5,133 nt of DNA. Source: Sporosarcina sp. Lineage in GTDB: Bacteria; Bacillota; Bacilli; Bacillales_A; Planococcaceae. This document shows, one piece after another, positions 1 through 4,794 of this stretch (positions within the stretch are counted from its first letter, which is position 1; each line of letters opens with the position of its first letter). The stretch covers positions 1 to 5,133 of the forward strand of contig JARIDM010000120.1 in the NCBI GenBank assembly GCA_029263945.1, in the 5' to 3' direction. The notes under the pieces are model-generated. The model was not told the DNA's origin and searched no databases. It saw nothing but the letters and a program-made list of their open reading frames with translations. The translations under genes were made by a program, and so were the position numbers.

Positions 1-12
1 GCAGTCATTACA

Positions 13-46
13 TTGTTATGACAATGAAATACCTTTGTTGCGACAA
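13..46. promoter_or_regulatory. Two tandem TTGT-N4-ACAA dyads, candidate repressor operator
   Basis: TTGTTATGACAA (13-24) and TTGTTGCGACAA (35-46) share TTGTT--GACAA, and each has TTGT/ACAA symmetry. The first extends to CATTGT-TATG-ACAATG (11-26). The centres are 22 bp apart, about two helical turns, so dimers bound at each would lie on the same face. The right dyad covers the predicted start of the leftward promoter and the left one lies just downstream, a typical repressor placement. I cannot name the regulator. Confidence 0.5.
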
Positions 47-51
47 GTTCT

Positions 52-81
52 ATTATATGATGGGATAGGGTAGAATGTCAA
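52..81 (-). promoter_or_regulatory. Consensus sigma-A promoter reading leftward out of the window
   Basis: On the minus strand TTGACA (81-76) and TATAAT (57-52) are both perfect consensus hexamers, 18 bp apart. The predicted start is near position 45. The DNA upstream of the -35 is AT-rich. No open reading frame with a convincing ribosome binding site begins before position 1, so the promoter should serve a gene to the left of the window with a leader of at least about 45 nt. Confidence 0.7.
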
Positions 82-167
82 TACATTTTAGTGAAATACT
101 TTTCTCATTGCTAACAAACTACTCTAATCCCATATCAGGCAAGGTTTATAACGAAAAACATTTTAAA

Positions 168-247
168 GAAAATCTATTTAAAGAACGATTTCAAGTAAAT
201 CTATACGCCATTTTTTCATAAACAAGATCCCTGTTAAATAGATTTTC
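168..247. repeat. 14-nt perfect inverted repeat downstream of ysnB
   Basis: GAAAATCTATTTAA at 168-181 is the exact reverse complement of TTAAATAGATTTTC at 234-247, with 52 nt between. The half-element AAATCTAT occurs again in direct orientation at 197-204. In a leftward transcript the arms could form an AU-rich 14-bp stem followed by U-rich sequence (UUU, then UUUUU at about 154-158). It might therefore form the 3' end of the rph-rdgB-ysnB transcript, although the loop is long and the stem is poor in GC. No better terminator is seen after ysnB. Confidence 0.55.
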
Positions 248-261
248 AATTAACAAAATTA

Positions 262-756
262 TTATTCATTCGTGACAACCACCGAATCGATCACTTGGTG
301 TTTCATATCTTTAAATTCTATTTTAAATCTTTCATCCCATTCAATCGTCGCATAAGTAGGTGCTTTCCCGCCCCTTGGAAGAATTGTACTCCCTGGATTC
401 ACAAATAAGATCCCCTCTTTCATTTCAGCACCATATAAATGAGAATGACCAAATAGCACAATATCAGCGTTGTGTATTTTTGCTGCTTCATATAAACCTT
501 GCAGGGAACTTTTCACATCATGCTGATGTCCATGAACCATTAAAATCGTTTTTTCACCAACAGTTGCCACAACTTCCGAAGGGAATCCAGGATTAAAATC
601 ACAATTTCCACGTACTTTATAAGTCGAATGTAAAACAGGATCATCATAAGCTAATTCACTATCTCCACAGTGAAAATAAGCCTCTCCCTCAACGGAAGAA
701 ACGATTTTCACCGTTTCTTTATCACTATGTGAGTCACTCATTACGATAATCTTCAT
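262..756 (-). CDS. ysnB: YfcE/MJ0936-type metallophosphoesterase (YsnB)
   Basis: A 164-residue calcineurin-like phosphoesterase of the small YfcE/MJ0936 group. Such proteins hydrolyse phosphodiesters in vitro with Mn or Ni, and the physiological substrate is not established. The dinuclear metal site is complete: D8 and H10 (MSDSHS), D32 (HCGD), N51 (RGNCD), H75 (VHGH), and H104 and H106 (FGHSH), followed by NPGS (120-123). The fold fills the whole protein, with no extra domain, signal peptide or membrane segment. The ATG overlaps the rdgB TGA as ATGA. The ribosome binding site is GGTGAT, 5 nt upstream, which pairs with the AUCACC part of the 16S 3' end rather than with CCUCC. It is the last gene of the rph unit. 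No strong GC-rich terminator follows, only an AT-rich inverted repeat. Family assignment is firm, the biological role unknown. Confidence 0.95.
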   Translation of the reverse strand: MKIIVMSDSHSDKETVKIVSSVEGEAYFHCGDSELAYDDPVLHSTYKVRGNCDFNPGFPSEVVATVGEKTILMVHGHQHDVKSSLQGLYEAAKIHNADIVLFGHSHLYGAEMKEGILFVNPGSTILPRGGKAPTYATIEWDERFKIEFKDMKHQVIDSVVVTNE

Positions 757-1367
757 TTTCCATCACCAACCCTTTCAATAAATAATGAAAGCTTTGTTTG
801 TAGTTTTGAAAGTGCCGCACCACGGTGAGAAATTGCACTCTTCTCCGCAGCTGTCAATTCCGCCATTGTAGAGTTTTTCTCTGGTACATAAAAAATCGGA
901 TCATAACCAAAGCCATTCGTTCCCTGTCGCGCTTCCGTAATGATTCCTTCACAACTTCCTGAAAAGACCTCTGTTTCAATACCTGGACCCGAAATGGCAA
1001 GAACACACCGAAACCTTGCGCTGCGATTTTCTACAGGAACGCCCACCAAAGCTTCTAGCGCTTTATCAATGTTTTCATCATCAGTACTCTGATTTCCAGC
1101 ATAGCGAGCAGAATAGACGCCAGGTGCACCTTCTAATGCATCTATTTCAAGGCCGCTATCATCCGCAATCACAATTTTACCAAGTAACTTGGACACAGTT
1201 TCTGCTTTTAATATCGCATTCTCTTCAAAAGTTGTTCCAGTTTCTTCTACATCAACGTCTTCTGGAATATCATGGAGCGACAGTACAGTTATACCTAACG
1301 GTGTAAATAGCGCTTCAAAATCCTTTACCTTACCAAGGTTGTTTGTTGCGATCAGTACCTCTTTCAA
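753..1367 (-). CDS. rdgB: dITP/XTP pyrophosphatase (RdgB/HAM1 family, YsnA)
   Basis: This house-cleaning nucleotidase converts dITP, ITP and XTP to monophosphates plus pyrophosphate, keeping deaminated purines out of DNA and RNA. The 204-residue protein has the family motifs in order: IATNNLGKVKDF (T8, N9, N10, K13) for triphosphate binding, TTFEENA (46-51), the metal and catalytic block ADDSGLEIDALEGAPGVYSARYAG (D69, D70), GTNGFGYDPIFYVP (149-162), and SHRGAAL (180-186), which contacts the base. Translation starts at TTG (1367-1365), with AGGAG 7 nt upstream inside the end of rph. The TTGA overlap with the rph stop is 4 nt. The 3' end overlaps the next gene by 4 nt as ATGA. It pairs with rph and ysnB as in B. 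subtilis. E. coli also keeps rdgB as a cleanup enzyme, but in a different neighbourhood. Confidence 0.97.
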   Translation of the reverse strand: MKEVLIATNNLGKVKDFEALFTPLGITVLSLHDIPEDVDVEETGTTFEENAILKAETVSKLLGKIVIADDSGLEIDALEGAPGVYSARYAGNQSTDDENIDKALEALVGVPVENRSARFRCVLAISGPGIETEVFSGSCEGIITEARQGTNGFGYDPIFYVPEKNSTMAELTAAEKSAISHRGAALSKLQTKLSLFIERVGDGK

Positions 1368-2125
1368 GATAGATCTCCTGCTTTCTTGCCGATTAACGCA
1401 CCAATTGGTCTAAGCGCTTCTTTCTGAAGGTCAATTAATTGATGAATACCGCCTTCTGCAAGTGACACGAGTCCATCCATTTCTTTTCTTGTAAAAGTAG
1501 ATTCTTCCCCTGTACCTTGTAGTTCTACAAAAGCACCAGCACCGGTCATCACAACATTCATATCTACAGCAGCTGAGGAATCTTCGACATAATCTAAGTC
1601 TAATATGAGCTCCTCTTCCGTTGTCATTCCAACACTTGTTGCGGCTAGGAAATCTTTAATCGGAAATTCACTTAACTCTTTCTCTTTATATAACTTTTCA
1701 GCTGCAATCGCCATCGCAACGAATGCGCCGGTAATCGATGCTGTCCTTGTACCACCGTCTGCTTGAATGACATCACAGTCAATCCAAATTGTGCGCTCGC
1801 CGAACATGTCCAAATCTACTACAGCACGCATAGCTCGCCCAATCAGGCGTTGAATTTCCATTGTGCGCCCGCCAACTTTCCCTTTTGATGCTTCGCGCTG
1901 CGTACGCTGTCCTGTAGCACGTGGTAACATAGAATATTCCGCTGTTACCCATCCTTTACCGCTCCCGCGTAAGAAGTGCGGTACACGATTTTCAATTGTT
2001 GCGGTGCAGATTACCTTTGTATTCCCTACTGAGATTAAAACCGAACCTTCAGGATGAATTAAATAATCCGTTTCTATTTTCACTGCTCTTAGTTCATTCG
2101 TCATTCTGCCATTATGTCTTGTCAT
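1364..2125 (-). CDS. rph: Ribonuclease PH
   Basis: RNase PH is a phosphate-dependent 3'-5' exoribonuclease that trims tRNA precursors and other RNA 3' ends, working as a ring-shaped hexamer in the cytosol. The 253-residue protein has one RNase PH fold from about residue 9 to 245. Signatures seen are RHNGRMTNELR at the N-terminus, SVLISVGNTKVICTA, RGSGKGWVTAEYSMLPRATG, the phosphate-site arginines R87 (GRT) and R127 (GTRT), and the acidic DLDYVEDSSAAVDMNVVMT block (residues 176-194) that carries metal and catalytic aspartates. The ATG start has GGAGG 7 nt upstream. It is first in a three-gene unit, and its TGA stop overlaps the next start as TTGA, implying translational coupling. Unlike the phosphorolytically dead allele known from E. 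coli K-12, the reading frame is intact to a normal C-terminus. Confidence 0.97.
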   Translation of the reverse strand: MTRHNGRMTNELRAVKIETDYLIHPEGSVLISVGNTKVICTATIENRVPHFLRGSGKGWVTAEYSMLPRATGQRTQREASKGKVGGRTMEIQRLIGRAMRAVVDLDMFGERTIWIDCDVIQADGGTRTASITGAFVAMAIAAEKLYKEKELSEFPIKDFLAATSVGMTTEEELILDLDYVEDSSAAVDMNVVMTGAGAFVELQGTGEESTFTRKEMDGLVSLAEGGIHQLIDLQKEALRPIGALIGKKAGDLS

Positions 2126-2158
2126 GTAATAGCCTCCATTATTTCTAGTTAGTGTTTA

Positions 2159-2188
2159 ATCATATCATAACCCATTTTCTACATACAA
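2159..2188 (-). promoter_or_regulatory. Putative sigma-A promoter of the rph-rdgB-ysnB operon
   Basis: On the minus strand TTGTAT (2188-2183) and TATGAT (2164-2159) are 18 bp apart. The -10 hexamer is preceded by TGA, giving an extended -10 (TGNTATGAT). A second, overlapping TATGAT lies just upstream (2169-2164). The site begins within the U-tract of the murI terminator and lies about 35 nt before the rph ATG. A promoter is expected here because the terminator blocks read-through. Confidence 0.5.
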
Positions 2189-2221
2189 AAAACCCGGAAG
2201 CTTATAAAAGCATTCCGGATT
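2187..2221 (-). terminator. Intrinsic terminator after murI
   Basis: In minus-strand RNA the arms CCGGAAUGCUU (2218-2208) and AAGCUUCCGG (2203-2194) pair with one bulged base around a 4-nt loop. Three further pairs, including a G-U wobble, extend the stem outward to 2221 and 2191. A run of six U residues follows (2192-2187). It starts 5 nt after the murI stop and should isolate marR-murI from the rph operon. Confidence 0.88.
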
Positions 2222-2226
2222 ATCGG

Positions 2227-3024
2227 TTACGAGAGCATTAAGCTTCTTATGTCAGGATTTTCCATCTCTAACCAGTCACAAACGATTGCTTTGAAAGCCG
2301 CTTGAGGACCCGTTGTATAAAAGACTGGGGCTTGACGTAATAAGCCTTTATTTACAATATTATGTTCTGTTAGAACCATTTCAACGTCTCTGACCGTTTC
2401 GACTGCAGATGAAATAATTTGTACATCTGGTGGAAGGCTTTTTTTAATATGCGCTTCTAACAATGGATAATGTGTACAACCTAAAATCGCTATATCAAAA
2501 TTTTCACCGTTCAATTTTGACAATCGATTTTCTACTACAACGCCTGCTTCGCGCGATTTATATTGGCCTTTTTCAACAAGTGGTACAAATTCAGGACAAT
2601 CAAGCGGATAAACCATCGCATACGGAGACTGCTTTATAATTTCATTCTGATATGCACTGCTTTTTATTGTACGTGTTGTACCTAAGACAGCAATTTTTTG
2701 TGTTTTCGACGTTGCAACAGCTGCCCTTGCACCTGGAACGATGACACCGACAACTGGAAAATTAAATCGTTGTCGGATTTCTTCCAACGCAATTGCAGTT
2801 GCCGTATTACAAGCAATCACGAGCATTTTTATATCCATTTCCGATAGCGCTTCTGCCATTTCTATTGTAAATTTTAAGACTTCTTCTGCTGAACGAGATC
2901 CATAAGGACATCTTTTATCATCACCTATATAAATAAGCGATTCATTCGGCAAATGTATTAGCATTTCTTTGACTACGGTTAAACCGCCAACACCCGAGTC
3001 AATTACTCCGATTGGTCTTACCAC
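2227..3024 (-). CDS. murI: Glutamate racemase (RacE/MurI)
   Basis: The enzyme interconverts L- and D-glutamate in the cytosol, without a cofactor, to supply D-Glu for peptidoglycan (the MurD substrate). In bacilli it may also feed poly-gamma-glutamate. All family signatures are present in 265 residues, a normal length: VIDSGVGGLTV near the N-terminus (D9, S10), the PYG block at 40-42, the first catalytic cysteine in ACNTATA (C72) and the second in GCTHYPLL (C183, with T184 and H185). The middle of the substrate loop reads GDDKRCPYG where many homologues have GDTARxPYG, a variable stretch that does not touch the catalytic pair. The start is GTG, with GAGGG 7 nt upstream overlapping the marR stop. 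The gap to marR is 10 nt, so the two form one unit. An intrinsic terminator follows directly. The B. subtilis neighbour gerM is absent here. Confidence 0.97.
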   Translation of the reverse strand: MVRPIGVIDSGVGGLTVVKEMLIHLPNESLIYIGDDKRCPYGSRSAEEVLKFTIEMAEALSEMDIKMLVIACNTATAIALEEIRQRFNFPVVGVIVPGARAAVATSKTQKIAVLGTTRTIKSSAYQNEIIKQSPYAMVYPLDCPEFVPLVEKGQYKSREAGVVVENRLSKLNGENFDIAILGCTHYPLLEAHIKKSLPPDVQIISSAVETVRDVEMVLTEHNIVNKGLLRQAPVFYTTGPQAAFKAIVCDWLEMENPDIRSLMLS

Positions 3025-3034
3025 TTTACTTCCC

Positions 3035-3505
3035 TCAATCCTTTAACGAATCTTTGTTCATTGCTTCATGTAGTTTTGTGAGTAAATGAGAAAATTGAAT
3101 AACTTCCTCCTTATCAAAATCAGACAACACTGCATTTAAATAAGCCGTACGCTTATGAATCACTTCTTCAATGACACGTTCACCTTCGCTTAAAAGATGG
3201 ATTCTTACGACGCGACGATCTTTATCATCCCGAAGACGTTTTACAAGATTATTATTTTCCATGCGATCCACAAGATCAGTCGTTGTGCTGAAAGCAAGGA
3301 ACATCTTATTAGACAAGTCCCCTATCGTCATGTCGCCGTGTTCAAATAACCATTGAAGCGCAATAAATTGTGGCGGTGTAATGGTATAGTTTTTTAGAAT
3401 CTTGCGACCATTGTGTTTTATAATTGCGGATATATATCTTAGTTCTTTTTCCATTCGTGCCACTTCTAGTTCGTCGTGGCCTTTTGGCGTCATCTGTTCT
3501 GACAA
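3035..3505 (-). CDS. ysmB: MarR-family winged-helix transcriptional regulator (YsmB-like)
   Basis: This is a 156-residue winged-helix DNA-binding protein of the MarR family, which act as dimers and are often ligand-responsive repressors. Visible elements are the first DNA-binding helices (TPPQFIALQWLFEHGDMTIGDLSNKM, about residues 43-68), the recognition helix region STTTDLVDRMENNNLVKR (about 73-90) and the wing signature DKDRRVVRIHLLSEGERV (about 94-111). Helices for dimerisation flank these at both ends. The start is TTG with GGGGAG 9 nt upstream. The alternative ATG at residue 5 (3493-3491) lacks a Shine-Dalgarno sequence. The position between gerE and murI matches B. subtilis ysmB, whose targets I do not know. 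The TGA stop lies within the ribosome binding site of murI, so the two are likely coupled. The regulated genes cannot be deduced from this sequence. Confidence 0.93.
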   Translation of the reverse strand: MSEQMTPKGHDELEVARMEKELRYISAIIKHNGRKILKNYTITPPQFIALQWLFEHGDMTIGDLSNKMFLAFSTTTDLVDRMENNNLVKRLRDDKDRRVVRIHLLSEGERVIEEVIHKRTAYLNAVLSDFDKEEVIQFSHLLTKLHEAMNKDSLKD

Positions 3506-3541
3506 GTTAACCCACTCCCCGAAAACGATTACTGTGTCCTT

Positions 3542-3570
3542 ATTGTCCTCTTATTCTCTCGGTAAGGCAA
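3542..3570 (-). promoter_or_regulatory. Possible sigma-A promoter for the marR-murI unit
   Basis: In the 69-bp gap after gerE, TTGCCT (3570-3565) and GACAAT (3547-3542) are separated by 17 bp on the minus strand. Both hexamers are partial consensus matches. The site overlaps an imperfect TTATTG...CAATAA dyad (3541-3546 and 3568-3573), which could be an operator for the MarR protein itself or chance. No strong terminator separates gerE from this region, so read-through from the gerE promoter is an alternative source of transcript. Confidence 0.3.
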
Positions 3571-3574
3571 TAAT

Positions 3575-3799
3575 TTAGCGTAAATGCAATTCTTCAAGTC
3601 TTAACAACTCAATAATTGCTTGGGATCTCCCCGAAACACCCAGTTTCTGAATTGTATTCGAAATATGGTTTCGAACAGTCTTCTCGCTAATACCGAGCCG
3701 TCCCGCGATATCTTTAGTCGTTTGGTCTACAATTAGCAAATTAAAGATTTCTCGCTCTCTTTTCGTTAATAATGAACGATGTTTTGATCCATCTTTCAA
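3575..3799 (-). CDS. gerE: Spore germination/late mother-cell transcription factor GerE
   Basis: GerE is a small LuxR/FixJ-type DNA-binding protein that acts with sigma-K RNA polymerase in the mother cell, activating late spore-coat genes and repressing others. The 74-residue length equals that of B. subtilis GerE. The core LLTKREREIFNLL...TTKDIAGRLGISEKTVRNHISNTIQKLGVSGRSQAIIELLRLEEL is nearly identical to the B. subtilis protein as I recall it. The helix-turn-helix spans about residues 25-55, with recognition helix SEKTVRNHISN. As in all GerE proteins, only the output domain is present, without a receiver domain. The start is TTG, forced by an upstream in-frame stop and an AGGAGG site. It has its own sigma-K-like promoter and stands alone after the sdh terminator. 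It is good evidence that the host forms endospores. Confidence 0.97.
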   Translation of the reverse strand: MKDGSKHRSLLTKREREIFNLLIVDQTTKDIAGRLGISEKTVRNHISNTIQKLGVSGRSQAIIELLRLEELHLR

Positions 3800-3807
3800 G
3801 ACGCGCC

Positions 3808-3813
3808 CCTCCT
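3808..3813 (-). promoter_or_regulatory. Ribosome binding site that fixes the gerE TTG start
   Basis: A perfect AGGAGG on the minus strand lies 8 nt before TTG at 3799-3797. An in-frame TAG (3814-3812) overlaps this site, so translation cannot start further upstream, and no other Met codon exists in the short gene. TTG is therefore the only sensible start. Confidence 0.85.
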
Positions 3814-3827
3814 ATCCACTTTCATCT

Positions 3828-3856
3828 TAAAATATGTGAAAGTAGCGCAACTCGTG
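3828..3856 (-). promoter_or_regulatory. Putative sigma-K promoter of gerE
   Basis: On the minus strand CATATTTTA (3836-3828) is an exact match to the sigma-K -10 consensus CATANNNTA. A CAC at 3856-3854, 17 nt upstream, fits the short AC-centred sigma-K -35 element. The -10 ends 28 nt before the gerE TTG, giving a short leader of about 20 nt that contains the AGGAGG site. In B. subtilis gerE is transcribed by sigma-K in the mother cell, so sequence and known biology agree. No comparable sigma-A promoter is evident between the sdh terminator and gerE. Confidence 0.7.
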
Positions 3857-3949
3857 ACGGCTTATACCTAGTTCATGATAAATGTTTACTCAATATTAAA
3901 TAATACCAAACTATCGTACGAAAATGAAGAGAGATCCGTTAATATGCAT

Positions 3950-3989
3950 AAAAACACCCCCCTCACATTTAAAACTGAGGCGGGTGTTT
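3950..3989 (-). terminator. Intrinsic terminator of the sdh operon
   Basis: Arms at 3952-3965 and 3976-3989 pair over 14 positions with a single mismatch (G opposite G in the transcript) around a 10-nt loop. Read on the minus strand the hairpin is followed directly by five U residues (3954-3950). The stem is GC-rich near the loop side (CCCGCCTCA) and lies 9 nt after the sdhB TAA stop, so it should separate sdh transcription from gerE. Confidence 0.92.
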
Positions 3990-3997
3990 CATATCAT

Positions 3998-4777
3998 TTA
4001 GTCTACCATATGGTCGCTTCCGAAAAAGTCTTTAAACATTTGAACTGAAGTTGCGCGGTTTAAAGCAGCAATTGATGTCGTTAACGGAATCCCTTTAGGA
4101 CAAGCTACAACACAGTTTTGAGAGTTACCGCACTCTGCAATTCCACCATCTGTCATGAGTGTATGAAGTCGTTCATCTCTATTCATAGCACCTGTAGGAT
4201 GAGCGTTAAATAGACGAACTTGCGAAAGGATTGCTGGTCCAACGAAATCTGTATTATCATTCACGTTGGGACATGCTTCAAGACAAACACCACATGTCAT
4301 ACATTTTGAAAGTTCATATGCCCATTGACGTTTACGCTCTGGCATTCTTGGGCCTTCACCCAATCCGTACGTTCCATCAATCGGAACCCACGCTTTCACT
4401 TTTTGTAAAGAATCGAACATGACATTACGGTTAACAACCAAGTCACGTACAATTGGGAAAGTAGCCATTGGCTCAAGCTTAATTGGTTGTTGTAGCTGAT
4501 CGACGAGTGCAGTACAAGACTGACGCGGACGGCCGTTAATCACCATTGAACATGCGCCACAAACTTCTTCTAGACAAGACATTTCCCAACTTACAGGCGT
4601 GGTCTCTTTCCCATCTGCATTCACTGGATTACGTTGTATTTCCATCAATGCGGAAATTACGTTCATATTTGGTCTATATTCAATTTCAAACTTTTCCCAA
4701 TACGATTCTAATTCAGGTTTATCTTGACGACGAATTTCAAATCGAATTGTTTTCGTCGCTGTATTTTGTTGGCTCAT
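3998..4777 (-). CDS. sdhB: Succinate dehydrogenase iron-sulfur subunit
   Basis: SdhB passes electrons from the SdhA FAD to the SdhC heme/menaquinone site through three Fe-S clusters. The 259-residue protein is complete. A plant-type [2Fe-2S] ferredoxin domain occupies roughly residues 10-110, with cluster ligands C68, C73, C76 and C88 (motif CLEEVCGAC then C). The C-terminal domain holds CMTCGVCLEACP. C159, C162, C165 and C226 fit the [4Fe-4S] cluster, and C169, C216 and C222 the [3Fe-4S] cluster. The spacing matches E. coli SdhB shifted by ten residues. The third [2Fe-2S] ligand is Cys rather than the Asp of E. coli, as I recall for Gram-positive SdhB. The ATG start has AAAGGAG 10 nt upstream, just after the sdhA stop. 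The gene ends 9 nt before a strong intrinsic terminator, so it is last in the sdh operon. B. subtilis has ysmA next; here there is none. Confidence 0.98.
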   Translation of the reverse strand: MSQQNTATKTIRFEIRRQDKPELESYWEKFEIEYRPNMNVISALMEIQRNPVNADGKETTPVSWEMSCLEEVCGACSMVINGRPRQSCTALVDQLQQPIKLEPMATFPIVRDLVVNRNVMFDSLQKVKAWVPIDGTYGLGEGPRMPERKRQWAYELSKCMTCGVCLEACPNVNDNTDFVGPAILSQVRLFNAHPTGAMNRDERLHTLMTDGGIAECGNSQNCVVACPKGIPLTTSIAALNRATSVQMFKDFFGSDHMVD

Positions 4778-4794
4778 TTTAGTTTTCTCCTTTC

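Noticed and set aside
1..261. tRNA gene or riboswitch downstream of ysnB
   Set aside because: No cloverleaf arms, GTTCRA T-loop motif or conserved T-box/riboswitch core was seen on either strand. Only the promoter, dyads and inverted repeat are supported.
360..596. Plus-strand ORF of 78 codons inside ysnB
   Set aside because: It lies opposite a gene with complete metallophosphoesterase motifs, and its translation resembles no family. The same applies to the other plus-strand ORFs at 1016-1306, 1189-1413, 1863-2057, 3171-3356, 4231-4422 and 4546-4782.
2905..2931. GDDKRCPYG in place of GDTARxPYG in glutamate racemase as a sign of altered function
   Set aside because: The middle of this loop varies in the family, and both catalytic cysteines, D9-S10 and the PYG residues are intact.
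3520..3533. Catabolite-responsive (cre-like) element, CGAAAACGATTACT
   Set aside because: It has the central AARCG core but deviates at both symmetric ends and lies next to the marR ribosome binding site. One such match is expected by chance and there is no supporting context.
3857..3949. Hidden small gene or RNA between the sdh terminator and gerE promoter
   Set aside because: No ORF with a ribosome binding site and no convincing stem-loop is visible in this AT-rich stretch.
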